Source: Ktedonobacteria bacterium brp13
GTDB lineage: Bacteria; Chloroflexota; Ktedonobacteria; Ktedonobacterales; Ktedonobacteraceae
Length of the DNA stretch: 64,000 nt
Assembly (NCBI GenBank): GCA_015099395.1
Contig: AP024096.1
Span: forward strand, 5,022,001-5,086,000
Direction of reading: 5' to 3'
Shown here piece after piece: positions 54,649 through 64,000 of this stretch. A program made the position numbers and the translations under genes. The notes under the pieces are model-generated. The model saw only the letters and a program-made list of their open reading frames with translations. It was not told where the DNA came from and did not search any database. Position 1 is the stretch's first letter. Every line of letters starts with the position of its first letter.

Positions 54649-54713
54649 GAACAGAAACTCCCGTTGCAATTTATAGGTTTTTCTATAGGTTTTAATAAGC
54701 TTATTGTTGATAA

Positions 54714-55733
54714 TTAGACATTCGACATCATATTGTCGGTGGCCTGTAGTGTGTCCTCAACGACAGGCATTGGGATAAGTTGCTGCTCATCCTTAGTCGG
54801 TTGCGCGAAACAACATCCTACGACGTAACCGATCGCCGTGATCAGTAATCCCATGACAATTGCACCCGCGCGCGCGAAGCCTGCTCTATCACGCCCAACG
54901 AGCGTTGCTTTGATATTCCTGAGCACCCCGGTGGGCAGTGTTTGTAACGTGTAGGTGCTCTCTGATGAAAGGGAGTCTTTCGCCCCTACAAAGCGTGCTA
55001 CAAATGCCTTTGAGATGCCCTCCGCGTAACAACGCGACCGATAGTAGCGCCAGTTCGCTCGCTGCTCGGGTACTACGTGGCTAACCTGCGCCTGTGGATG
55101 GAAGAGGAATGTGCGCTGTGGCCAGTATTGGCGCGCTCGAATGCACAACTCTGTCTCCTCACATCCGACTGGACGCGTTCCTACACGTCCGATGCCACTG
55201 CGGAACCCTCCGATTGTACTAAAGACTTCGCGTCGTATACACATGTTGGCACCAATTGGGTTGCGTATGGGTGCTGTTGTGTCTGGCAGCCCTCGATACG
55301 TACAGCCGACGACCCAGTAAAATTCCTCCGGTAGCCACGCTGGTTTCTGTTTTGCCCAGTATGGCTGCACTGCTCCTCCCGTTCCCAATATCTGTGGATC
55401 ATGCATGCTCTGCGTGAGTTGCTCCAACCAATCTGGAGCCGCTATCGCATCATCGTCAAGAAACGCAAGCACTTCGCCTCGCGCCAGAGCAATACCGCTG
55501 TTACGCGCACCCGATAGACCACGTGTCTCACGATTGTCACTGACTATAATTTCTCGTAGTTGCTTCTGAGCCATTAGGAGCAAAGACGGATTGTGATCGA
55601 TAATGACAATAATTTCAGATGCTGGTCGTGTTTGCTTTTGCACCGACTCTACTGCTTGCACAAGCCAGTCCCAGCGGTCTTGTGTATAGGCACAAATAAT
55701 CACTGATAACGTAAGTTCGGTTGTAGTGTTCAT
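54714..55733 (-). CDS. Family 2 glycosyltransferase
   Basis: A 339-residue GT-A enzyme. LSVIICAYTQDRWDWLVQAV starts the fold, LAFLDDDAIAAPDW carries the DxD-like metal-binding acidic residues (about residue 95), and GCEETELCIRARQYW contains the ED motif acting as base. A membrane segment at about 290-312 anchors the C-terminus. It shares layout with the GT2 half of the fused enzyme at 17417-19720, including the PAWLPEEFYW segment. Donor and acceptor are unknown. Confidence 0.9.
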   Translation of the reverse strand: MNTTTELTLSVIICAYTQDRWDWLVQAVESVQKQTRPASEIIVIIDHNPSLLLMAQKQLREIIVSDNRETRGLSGARNSGIALARGEVLAFLDDDAIAAPDWLEQLTQSMHDPQILGTGGAVQPYWAKQKPAWLPEEFYWVVGCTYRGLPDTTAPIRNPIGANMCIRREVFSTIGGFRSGIGRVGTRPVGCEETELCIRARQYWPQRTFLFHPQAQVSHVVPEQRANWRYYRSRCYAEGISKAFVARFVGAKDSLSSESTYTLQTLPTGVLRNIKATLVGRDRAGFARAGAIVMGLLITAIGYVVGCCFAQPTKDEQQLIPMPVVEDTLQATDNMMSNV

Positions 55734-55784
55734 ATATGCAATTCTTTTACTATAGTTGCTAACGGATAAGGAGCGGATGATCTT

Positions 55785-56564
55785 CTACAGTGTGACTTCT
55801 GTCGATAACGATGGCGAAGATGTCCGGCTCTCATATTCCAACGTAAATGAGACGTTCTGCGGCTTTGGCGTGACTCCACTCAAGCTGCGCTCACGCATAA
55901 TGGTTTTCAAGACACGCCACCCATCACGGAATGTGCGAAGGTTGCTTTGACCATGAATGCGCGCGTGCTCCATGCTGGGAACTTCGACGATCTTCATTTT
56001 GGACTTGTACATGCGCAAACAGATCTGCGTCTCAATCTCAAAACCAGTGCAATCCAGGTGCGCGTAGTCAAGGCTCCGACGCCAGAACGCGTTATAGCCA
56101 TAGCAGAGATCGCTATATTTTTGCCCAAAGAGTATATTGACGAATGTGCATAGTCCATAGTTTCCCAGACGGCGTAACCATGTAAGATCATCGCTGCCTC
56201 CACCTTTGACAAAGCGGGAGCCCTTGGCGAAGTCATAGCCGGCCATTAAGGCTTCGACAAAACGATAGATCTCTGCTGGATGTGCCGAACCATCGGCATC
56301 CAGCATGATGATAATATCTCCTGTACAATTGGCAAAACCCAGACGCATTGCGTCCCCTTTGCCTGTTCCTGTCTGCTCCAGAATGCGAATCGATGGATAA
56401 AGGGATTTAGCTACTTCTATTGTATCGTCAGCAGAATGACCGTCTACGAGTATGACCTCCGTTACTATCGAAGGAATCTTTGGTAGTGTATGATAGAGGT
56501 TTTTTGCTTCATTTCGTGTTGGTATTACAATACTGATATTAGGATAATGTGTTGCTTCTTGCAT
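55785..56564 (-). CDS. Family 2 glycosyltransferase, dolichyl-phosphate mannose synthase type
   Basis: A 259-residue GT-A enzyme. ISIVIPTRNEAKNLYHTLPK, ILVDGHSADDT, GTGKGDAMRLGFA and MLDADGSAHPAEI match polyprenyl-phosphate glycosyltransferases (DPM1/GtrB type), which load a sugar from a nucleotide onto a lipid carrier. It lacks the C-terminal membrane segments of GtrB. It could supply lipid-linked sugar for the GT-C enzymes in this window. AGGA lies about 9 bases before the ATG. It follows the NRPS gene by 66 bases on the same strand. Confidence 0.92.
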   Translation of the reverse strand: MQEATHYPNISIVIPTRNEAKNLYHTLPKIPSIVTEVILVDGHSADDTIEVAKSLYPSIRILEQTGTGKGDAMRLGFANCTGDIIIMLDADGSAHPAEIYRFVEALMAGYDFAKGSRFVKGGGSDDLTWLRRLGNYGLCTFVNILFGQKYSDLCYGYNAFWRRSLDYAHLDCTGFEIETQICLRMYKSKMKIVEVPSMEHARIHGQSNLRTFRDGWRVLKTIMRERSLSGVTPKPQNVSFTLEYESRTSSPSLSTEVTL

Positions 56565-56630
56565 GAAATTTTATCCTGCTCGAACTTATAATTGATTAAT
56601 TTTTTTTACTAAAATCGATTTGTTTGTATT

Positions 56631-59600
56631 TTACAAACGATTGGTAGCTGCATTCTTCTCGCGCCCAGGCAGTAAATAGGAATCTTGTGCTATTGCTTGC
56701 TGCCCCTGCGCCTGCGCCTGCGCGGTCTGTAAACTATTGCCCAATGAGCGCGCAAAGGCCTCAATCTCTCTGGTTAAAATGCTATAGTGTGTGCCGGGAA
56801 TAAGAAACGATTCGCTCTCCCTGGCCTGGACATGGTGTAGCCAGGCATCCTTATCTCCGCTCATAAGGTCTTCACGTGACCATAGATAGGTGATTTTGCC
56901 CGGATAGGGCTGGAATCTATAGTGTTCTAATGCCCAGGAAAAGACGGTGCTGTAGTCTTTCTTGAGAGTCTGTGTCGGTGCTATAAGCCGTCTAAACGCT
57001 GAATCTTGATTGGTAAGGATCGCGATACCCGCCATTAATTCCTGGTCAGCTTGCTGTGTCAGACGTAACAGCGCTGGCCGTACTTTGCGGATAAAGACGT
57101 GACGCAGTTGCAGATAGAGTTTCCATTGTAGCCGTTTGGGTAAATGCAGTGTATGGTCAAAAACATTGACAAATTTTGTTGCAAGTGACTGCGAGGCTGG
57201 ATTGACGAGCAGGAGAAATTCAACTTGCTGGCCCTCCTGCTGCAATTGTTGTGCCATCTCATAGGCGATCATACCACCATTACAATATCCTCCCAGATAA
57301 TAAGGGCCTTTAGGTTGTACCGAACGGACCAGTTTGAGATATGATGCGGCGAGCATTTCAATCGTTGGGATGTCATAGCCTTCTTCAAAGAAGACTGATG
57401 GCTCTAATACATAGAACGGTTGATCTGGCCCAGCTTGCTTAGCCAGTTTGAAGCAGTAGTATGCACCACCTGTCCAATCCCCATGTAAGAAGAAGAAAGG
57501 TTTCTTTGCTCCAGCCGTTTGCACTGGAATCAATGGTGAGCGTGGTCCTGCCTGTGTTTGTTGTGTTAACTCTCGCGCGATATTTGCGATCGTTGGCCCG
57601 GCAAAGAGTGTTGATAATGAGAGCTTCTTGCCAAAGACCTGCTCGATACGCGTGACGAGACGGGCGGCGAGCAATGAATGTCCCCCTAGATGGAAGAAGT
57701 TGTCCTTGATACCGATGGGGCGAGCTACCAGAAGCTCTTCCCAGATATTGAGCAACTGGTAGTGTATGATCTCGGTGGGCGCACTATAGTTATCGTCTCC
57801 GATGGTTGCCTGGCTCATGTCTGGAGCAGGCAATCCTCGCCGATCAACTTTTCCACCAGGCGTCAATGGAAGCGCATCGATAAAAACGAACGCGGATGGC
57901 ACCATATACTCCGGCAGATGCTCTTTGAGGACGGTATACAGACTCTCTTTGCTGGCATGAGTCTGGTCCGCAACCAGATAGGCTACCAGTTGCTTGCTAT
58001 CGGGTTTGTCCTCACGTACGATGACAACGACTTGTTGAATGCCAGCTTGCTGTTGCAGTAACGCTTCGATCTCACCCAGTTCGATACGGAAGCCACGTAG
58101 TTTGACCTGGTAGTCGATACGTCCCAGGTACTCAATGGCGCCATCCGCGCGATAGCGTGCCAGGTCTCCGGTTTTGTAGAGCCGCGCACCAGCTACGTTA
58201 CTGAATGGATCAGGTATGAAGCGCTCCCTGGTCAAATCCGGGCGTCTGTAATAGCCTCGCCCAACGCTCATGCCTCCGATGTACAGTTCACCGGCGACTC
58301 CGATGGGCACGGGCTGACGTAGAGGGTCAAGTATATACATTTGCGTATTGGTGATTGGATAGCCGATGGGGATTGTTCTCTGGTCCTCTTCCTGGCGTCG
58401 GCATTCCCATGCGGTGACGTCAATGGCTGTCTCGGCAGGCCCATACATGTTGTATAAACGGACTGGCTCGGGGAAGCGCGCGAAGAAGGTTTGTTGTAGC
58501 TCTGGCGTCAGTGCCTCGCCACCACTCATAACCTGTCGCAGACTGCTGCACTGCTCCAGGCCTGGTTCCTGCAGGAAAAGTTGCAGCATCGATGGCACAA
58601 AGTGCATGGTGGTGATCTTTTGCTCGATGATCACTTCTTTCAAGTACGCTGGATCACGATGTCCCTCTGGACGCGCGATGACGATTCTAGCTCCCACTAT
58701 TAAGGGCCAGAAGAACTCCCAGACCGAGACATCAAAGCTGAAGGACGTTTTGTGCAGGATACGGTCCTGAGCCGTGATGCGACACGATGCTGTCTGGCGC
58801 CAGCTTAATTGGTTGTAGATGTTTCGATGCGTGTTCATGGCCCCTTTGGGCTTGCCTGTGGAACCGGAGGTGTAGATCAGGTAGGCCAGGTTATCTAGCT
58901 GCACTGACTTATGCAGATTGCTGCTATCCAGTTCTGCCGTCAGGTGGTTGTACTCATCCAGACAAATCATATGGATGCCTGTTGCGGCGATGACCTGGCG
59001 TACATGGTTTTGTGTCAGGACCAGTGAGATCTGCGCGTCTTCGATCATATATGCGAGCCTATCGGCGGGATAGCCGGGGTCGAGCGGTACATAGGCTCCT
59101 CCCGCTTTCAGGATGGCGAGTATGGCGACGACGAGCTCTAGTGAGCGCTCCATACATACTCCAACAAGCACATCGGGCCCGATTCCCAGGCTATCAAGAT
59201 GACGAGCCAGTTGGTTCGCACGCTGGTTCAGTTCCTGGTAGCTCATCGTGCGCTGCTCAAAGGAGACTGCGATCTCTCTGGGGCTGCGCTCGACCTGGTC
59301 CTCGACCATCTGGTGCAAGCTCCTGGCTTCTGTGGCGTCGACGGCTGTCTGGTTCCATGTGATCAGCAGTTGTTCGCGCTCAGCTTGCGATAGCAGGGGG
59401 AGTGTTTCGATGCTTTGATCCGCATTCGCTACGATGCCCTGCAAGAGTTCCTGCCAGTGTATGAGGAAGCGCTCAATGGTTGCAGTATCGTACAGGTCGG
59501 TGTTGTACACGGCCAGGCTGGTAAATCCTTGCTCTGTCTCCTGTACCTCGAAGAAGATATCGAACTTGGATGATGTGGCTGCTACTTCGATGAGTTGATA

Positions 59601-62600
59601 CGAAAGTTCTCCGCGTTGTACTTCCTGCTCCTCCATCTTCTGGTAGGCGAACATGACCTGGAAGAGTGGGTTCGCGCTCAGGCTGCGCTCGATCTGTAAG
59701 CTCTCGACTACCTTCTCGAATGGCAGATCTTGATGAGCGTAGGCTTGCATGGCCATGTCGCGTACCTGGGCCAGCAGATGGCGGAAGCTGGGATTGCCAG
59801 AGAGGTCGCTGCGCAGCGCCAGGGTATTGGCGAAGAAGCCGATCAGGTTTTCCACTTCTGGACGGGTACGATTGGCGATAGGTGTGCCTACCACGATATC
59901 TTGCTGACCGCTGGATCGCATTAACAGGACCTGGAAGGCGGCGAGCAGGGTCATAAACAGGGTGACTCCTTCACGCTGACTCAGCGCTTTGAGCTCTTTT
60001 TGTAAGCGGACTGGTAACTCAATCTTTTGAAATGCTCCCGCACTGGTTTGTACCTCTGGTCGGGGACGATCCGCTGGCACAGTGACCAGCGGAGGGGTGT
60101 CCGCCAGTTGCTTTTGCCAGTAGGCCAGGTGCTCGGGGAGCGCCTCGGCTTGCGTGGTTTGCTGCCAGTGCGCATAGTCTGCGTACTGAATAGGTAGTGT
60201 GGGAAGCGCCGCTGGCTTGCCCTCAATCTGAGCGTGGTAGAGTTCACGCAGGTCGCGCAAAAGGATGTCAGTTGACCAGCCATCAAAGATGGTGTGATGG
60301 ATTGTGATGTGCAGGATATGGACTTGCTCATCCAATTGGAGCAGGTGTGCGCGCAACAATGGCCCGTGCGAGAGGTCAAACGGTATCTGCTCTTGCTGTT
60401 GCATCAACTGCTGTACTCGCTCTTGCTGCTCTGTCACATCCCATGTACGCAGATCGCTTACGGGCAGCTCGACAGAGGCGCTGGGAGCAATGATCTGGAT
60501 GACCCGACCATCCCGATTCGCCAGGGTCGTGCGTAAGGTTTCGTGGCGCATCATGAGCGCGTTGATGCTCTGCTCTAGCACAGTGGGCACAAGTGGACCC
60601 TCAATGCGGATGGCAAGGGGGATGTTATACGCTGTGCTTTTCGGGTTTATCTGGTTCAAGAACCACAGGCGCCGCTGGTCAAATGAGGCGGGGATTTCCT
60701 CTGCGCGCGCAATGGGTACCAGCGCTGGTGCGTCTACGGCTCGGGTGGTCTCCAGTTGTGCCTGCAAACGGGCAGCCAGTGTTGCGATGGTTGGCGTGGT
60801 GAAGATGCTATGAACGGCTATATCGATCTGTAATGCTGTGCGAATACGCGCGACCATCTGCATCGCCAGCAAAGAATGTCCGCCCGCTTCAAAGAAATTG
60901 TCATGCACACTGATCTGCGGCACATTGAGTAGCGCGGTCCAGATGACTTCAAGCATCTCCTCTAGCGGGGTTCGTGGAGCTACAAATGTGCTGTCTTGCC
61001 TGGTTACATGCGTATCAGGGGCAGGTAGCTTACGGCGATCGATCTTGCCGTTGGGCGAGACTGGCAGTGCTGTGAGCTGCACAAAAGTGGAAGGGAGCAT
61101 ATACTCTGGCAACTGTGCTCTCAGTCGTTGCTGCAAACTCTGGACTACTCTGTTGCTTTGCTGCTCTCCCTGAGCTTTCTGGGATGGCGTGATATAAGCT
61201 ACAAGCCGCTTATCACCGGGGACATCTTCGCGAACCGTTACGATCGCCTGCTCGACCTCGGGAACCTGACGCAGGAGCATCTCGATCTCTCCCAGTTCGA
61301 TGCGGAAGCCGCGAATCTTGACCTGGTGATCAATACGACCCAGGAACTCGATCGCGCCATCCTGGCGATAGCGGGCGAGGTCGGCGGTACGGAAGAGCTT
61401 TGCACCAGGCTGTGCGCTGAACGGATCGTCGATAAACTTCTCGGCGGTCAGTTCTGGACGATTATGGTAGCCACGTGCGACGTTGACGCCACCGATGAAG
61501 AGTTCACCAGCGAGGCCAGCGGGAACGGGCTGTTGGGCTGCGTTCAAGATATAGAGCTGGGTATTGGCAATCGGTCGTCCGATCGGCACACTCTCTGTAT
61601 CGTTGGGTGAGCACTCCCAGGAGGTCACGTCGATCGCCGCCTCGGTTGGACCATAGAGGTTATGCAGCGCGACGCCCTGTGGGAAGCGTGTAAAGAACTG
61701 CTGTACTTGTTCCGGTGTCAGCGCCTCACCGCTACAGACGACCTGGCGCAAGCTCTTGCTGCGCTCGATACCAAGCTCTTGCAAGAAGACCTGGAGCATC
61801 GAAGGCACGAAGTGTAGCGTCGTAATCTGCTGCTCGGAGATCAAGTGGGCAAGGTACGCCGGGTCCTGGTGACCACCGGGACGGGCCACAACCAGTCTTG
61901 CTCCCGTCAGCAATGGCCAGAAGAACTCCCAGACCGAGACATCAAAGCTGAATGGGGTCTTCTGCATGACGCGATCTTGCGCTGTCAGTTGGTATGCCTG
62001 CTGCATCCAATGGAGCCGGTTGCTGATACCGCGGTGCGTATTCATGACGCCCTTCGGCTTGCCGGTTGAGCCAGAGGTATAGATCATATACGCGAGCTGC
62101 TCAGGTCCGGTCTGGCTCTCAGGATTAGCGACCTGCTCATTGCGCAGGCTTTGATCCCAGTGAGCATCCAGCGTAATGACCTGTGCAGCGGTTGTAAGAA
62201 ACTGCTCTTTCAGTTGTGGTTGGGTCAGCAAGACAGGGACATTGGCATCTTGTAGCATATACGCGAGCCTGTCTGCTGGATAGCTTGGGTCCAGCGGCAC
62301 ATATGCGCCACCAGATTTCAGCACCGCGAGCAGAGCTTCGACCATCTCGATCGAACGTTCCATGCTGACACCAATCAACGTATCCGGACCAGCACCCAGC
62401 ACTTGCAGCTGGCGTGCCAGATGATTAGCGGCATTGTTGAGCTCGCGATAGGTGCGGGTCTCACCTTCGAAGCTCAGTGCGATCGCATCAGGTGTACGTT
62501 CAACCTGCTGCTCGATCAGTGTATGGAGTGTCGTCTGGGCTGGGAAATCGCTCTGCGTCGCATTCCAGGTGTGCAGCAGGGTCTGTTGCTCCTCGGGTGT

Positions 62601-64000
62601 CAGGAAGGCGATGTCTGCAATAGGTTGTGAGGGATCAGCGACGATACTGTTGAGAACCATCTGCCAGTGGCGAATTAGACGGGCAGCGGTCGCCTCCTCG
62701 AAGAGATCAGTATTGTATTCCAGCCATGCCACGAAGCCATCGGCTCGATTGTCGAGTATCAGCGAGAGCTCAAATTTCGCGGTCTTCGTCTCTACGTCGG
62801 CCTGCGTAATGGTCCAGCCCGGAGCGAGCGGTGGCAGGGGAGGTTGTAGCGAGATGAGTACCTGTATAAGCGGATTGCGGCTCGGATCGCGTTGGGGGCG
62901 CAGTTCTTTGACCAGGTATTCAAAAGGAACGTCCTGATGATCCTGTGCCTCGACGACGACGTCGCGTACGCGAAGGAGCTGTTCACGGAAGGTTGGATTG
63001 CCCGAGAGATCATTGCGAATGACGAGTGGATTAAGGAAGACACCGATCAGATCCTGCGTCTGTGCTGGTCGGCGTCCAGCGGTTATCGCACCGGTCAGCA
63101 TATCGGTCTGACCGGTATAGTGATAGAGTAGCGTATTGAAGGAGGCCGCCAGGATATGATACAGTGTTGCGTTCTCACTGCGTGCAATCTGTGTTAATTG
63201 CTCAATCAGTTCAGCGGAGAGGGTAAATGGTAATCGTGCTCCACGATGGCTCTCGACAGCGGGATAGGGATGGTCGGTTGGGAGATCCAGGGTGACCGGA
63301 GCATCTGCCAACTGCTGTTTCCAGTACGCGATCTGGCTGGTAATCTCCGGGCTCTGCAGCTGCTCACGTTGCCAGATGGCATAGTCGCCGTACTGGATGG
63401 GGAGCGGCGGTAGTGGGGATGGTTTCCCCTCAACGAATGCGGTATAGTAGGCGTAGAGCTGTGGTACGAGTACCTGGTAGATGACACCGTCAAAAAGGAT
63501 ATGATGGATGGTGAGATAGAGCCGGTGATCATCGTCGTCCAGGCGTATCAGGGTGGCGCGCAGCAGCGGCAATTGCGTGAGATCAAAGAGCGGGATCGCC
63601 TGCTCGGTGGCGAGCTGAACGGCACGCGTTTCGCGTTCAGCAGCCGGGAGTGACCGCAGATCAACCACGGGCATCTCCAGAGTCAGTTCTGGCTGTACCA
63701 CTTGCATTGGCTCGTCATCAACCAGCGGGAACGTTGTGCGCCAGAGTTCGTGGCGTGCGATAAATGCATTCAGGCTTTGCTCAAGTGCATGCACATCGAC
63801 CGGGCCAGGGATACGGACTGTCACGGACTCGTTATACACAGGGACATCGGGGATCAAGTGTGCTAATAACCACATTTGCTGTTGCCCAAATGAGAGCGGT
63901 GCGCAGTTTGCTTGTTGGCGTTTAGGGATAGTGTCTACCGTTTTATTTGCATTGTACGCATGTTTACCCTGGACATATTGTTTTAAAAGCGCACGTTGTG
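56631..64000 (-). CDS. Two-module nonribosomal peptide synthetase (5' end beyond window)
   Basis: The frame is open to the window edge. Residues before the internal Met at 63875 read PLSFGQQQMWLLA, the first condensation-domain motif, so the true start is upstream of 64000, probably by few codons. Counting from that Met: C1 with HHILFDG (about 125), A1 with YTSGSTGKPKG (about 602), carrier GGHSL (about 1000), C2 with HHTIFDG (about 1194), A2 with YTSGSTGKPKG (about 1671), carrier GGHSL (about 2065), thioesterase (about 2110-2380). No epimerase domain. By hand alignment to GrsA, A1 pocket residues read D V W H V S L I D K, close to the serine code; A2 reads D V W H M G M I D K, less clear. The thioesterase shows GGYCNGG, with Cys at the nucleophile position. 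The product is probably a short acylated or linked peptide. Confidence 0.93.
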   Translation of the reverse strand, partial: QRALLKQYVQGKHAYNANKTVDTIPKRQQANCAPLSFGQQQMWLLAHLIPDVPVYNESVTVRIPGPVDVHALEQSLNAFIARHELWRTTFPLVDDEPMQVVQPELTLEMPVVDLRSLPAAERETRAVQLATEQAIPLFDLTQLPLLRATLIRLDDDDHRLYLTIHHILFDGVIYQVLVPQLYAYYTAFVEGKPSPLPPLPIQYGDYAIWQREQLQSPEITSQIAYWKQQLADAPVTLDLPTDHPYPAVESHRGARLPFTLSAELIEQLTQIARSENATLYHILAASFNTLLYHYTGQTDMLTGAITAGRRPAQTQDLIGVFLNPLVIRNDLSGNPTFREQLLRVRDVVVEAQDHQDVPFEYLVKELRPQRDPSRNPLIQVLISLQPPLPPLAPGWTITQADVETKTAKFELSLILDNRADGFVAWLEYNTDLFEEATAARLIRHWQMVLNSIVADPSQPIADIAFLTPEEQQTLLHTWNATQSDFPAQTTLHTLIEQQVERTPDAIALSFEGETRTYRELNNAANHLARQLQVLGAGPDTLIGVSMERSIEMVEALLAVLKSGGAYVPLDPSYPADRLAYMLQDANVPVLLTQPQLKEQFLTTAAQVITLDAHWDQSLRNEQVANPESQTGPEQLAYMIYTSGSTGKPKGVMNTHRGISNRLHWMQQAYQLTAQDRVMQKTPFSFDVSVWEFFWPLLTGARLVVARPGGHQDPAYLAHLISEQQITTLHFVPSMLQVFLQELGIERSKSLRQVVCSGEALTPEQVQQFFTRFPQGVALHNLYGPTEAAIDVTSWECSPNDTESVPIGRPIANTQLYILNAAQQPVPAGLAGELFIGGVNVARGYHNRPELTAEKFIDDPFSAQPGAKLFRTADLARYRQDGAIEFLGRIDHQVKIRGFRIELGEIEMLLRQVPEVEQAIVTVREDVPGDKRLVAYITPSQKAQGEQQSNRVVQSLQQRLRAQLPEYMLPSTFVQLTALPVSPNGKIDRRKLPAPDTHVTRQDSTFVAPRTPLEEMLEVIWTALLNVPQISVHDNFFEAGGHSLLAMQMVARIRTALQIDIAVHSIFTTPTIATLAARLQAQLETTRAVDAPALVPIARAEEIPASFDQRRLWFLNQINPKSTAYNIPLAIRIEGPLVPTVLEQSINALMMRHETLRTTLANRDGRVIQIIAPSASVELPVSDLRTWDVTEQQERVQQLMQQQEQIPFDLSHGPLLRAHLLQLDEQVHILHITIHHTIFDGWSTDILLRDLRELYHAQIEGKPAALPTLPIQYADYAHWQQTTQAEALPEHLAYWQKQLADTPPLVTVPADRPRPEVQTSAGAFQKIELPVRLQKELKALSQREGVTLFMTLLAAFQVLLMRSSGQQDIVVGTPIANRTRPEVENLIGFFANTLALRSDLSGNPSFRHLLAQVRDMAMQAYAHQDLPFEKVVESLQIERSLSANPLFQVMFAYQKMEEQEVQRGELSYQLIEVAATSSKFDIFFEVQETEQGFTSLAVYNTDLYDTATIERFLIHWQELLQGIVANADQSIETLPLLSQAEREQLLITWNQTAVDATEARSLHQMVEDQVERSPREIAVSFEQRTMSYQELNQRANQLARHLDSLGIGPDVLVGVCMERSLELVVAILAILKAGGAYVPLDPGYPADRLAYMIEDAQISLVLTQNHVRQVIAATGIHMICLDEYNHLTAELDSSNLHKSVQLDNLAYLIYTSGSTGKPKGAMNTHRNIYNQLSWRQTASCRITAQDRILHKTSFSFDVSVWEFFWPLIVGARIVIARPEGHRDPAYLKEVIIEQKITTMHFVPSMLQLFLQEPGLEQCSSLRQVMSGGEALTPELQQTFFARFPEPVRLYNMYGPAETAIDVTAWECRRQEEDQRTIPIGYPITNTQMYILDPLRQPVPIGVAGELYIGGMSVGRGYYRRPDLTRERFIPDPFSNVAGARLYKTGDLARYRADGAIEYLGRIDYQVKLRGFRIELGEIEALLQQQAGIQQVVVIVREDKPDSKQLVAYLVADQTHASKESLYTVLKEHLPEYMVPSAFVFIDALPLTPGGKVDRRGLPAPDMSQATIGDDNYSAPTEIIHYQLLNIWEELLVARPIGIKDNFFHLGGHSLLAARLVTRIEQVFGKKLSLSTLFAGPTIANIARELTQQTQAGPRSPLIPVQTAGAKKPFFFLHGDWTGGAYYCFKLAKQAGPDQPFYVLEPSVFFEEGYDIPTIEMLAASYLKLVRSVQPKGPYYLGGYCNGGMIAYEMAQQLQQEGQQVEFLLLVNPASQSLATKFVNVFDHTLHLPKRLQWKLYLQLRHVFIRKVRPALLRLTQQADQELMAGIAILTNQDSAFRRLIAPTQTLKKDYSTVFSWALEHYRFQPYPGKITYLWSREDLMSGDKDAWLHHVQARESESFLIPGTHYSILTREIEAFARSLGNSLQTAQAQAQGQQAIAQDSYLLPGREKNAATNRL

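Overview
The window reads as a bacterial chromosome segment of moderate GC. The organism is most likely a member of the Chloroflexota, perhaps Ktedonobacteria-like. That placement is an inference from gene style: paired XRE-TPR regulators, large flippase/glycosyltransferase sets, charged low-complexity proteins, many GTG/TTG starts and an NRPS. No marker in the window fixes the taxon. Nothing looks like a phage, plasmid, CRISPR array or intact insertion sequence.

Layout. (1) 1-13.3 kb is mixed housekeeping and regulation: a truncated class B penicillin-binding protein, aroC, a PAP2-like membrane protein with missing arginines, two XRE-TPR regulators flanking moaC and a sigma-like/anti-sigma-like pair, a fatty acyl-CoA ligase, rsmI and mdh. 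(2) 13.5-15.4 kb holds a tandem duplication of tRNA-Gln(CUG) with its terminator, then an ECF sigma factor with a long acidic N-terminus. (3) 15.6-23.5 kb is an envelope polysaccharide block on the + strand: small unknown protein, flippase, a fused GT2/GT-B glycosyltransferase, and two tandem GT39-like membrane proteins. (4) 24.0-27.0 kb has signal peptidase I, a membrane protein and two cyclophilins, one membrane-anchored. (5) 27.3-32.8 kb is a replication block: five DnaA-box-like sites in an AT-rich gap (candidate oriC), then dnaB with a mini-intein, a DnaD-like protein and a DnaC/DnaI-like loader with a 400-residue disordered N-terminus. Genes diverge from this gap on both sides. A dispersed structured repeat (four copies) sits around dnaB. 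(6) 33-48 kb carries clpP, a methyltransferase, ftsH, a thioesterase, a charged protein, a repeat-rich gap (39.4-40.1 kb), PAP2 phosphatase, GNAT, a FabH-like ketosynthase, a zinc-ribbon protein, an MBL hydrolase, an FHA protein and a general-stress-like protein. (7) 48.2-64 kb, all on the minus strand, is a surface-glycan plus NRPS region: a two-module NRPS running off the window end, two GT2 enzymes, a flippase, a polytopic membrane protein, a membrane protein with repeated Pro-Thr motifs, and a GT4 enzyme.

The most unusual signals are the candidate oriC next to helicase and loader genes, the three-way-junction repeat family around it, the DnaB mini-intein, the repeated Pro-Thr motifs shared by neighbouring membrane proteins and an FHA protein, and the NRPS whose thioesterase shows cysteine at the usual serine position. 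All functional calls come from reading motifs by eye; no database search was run.
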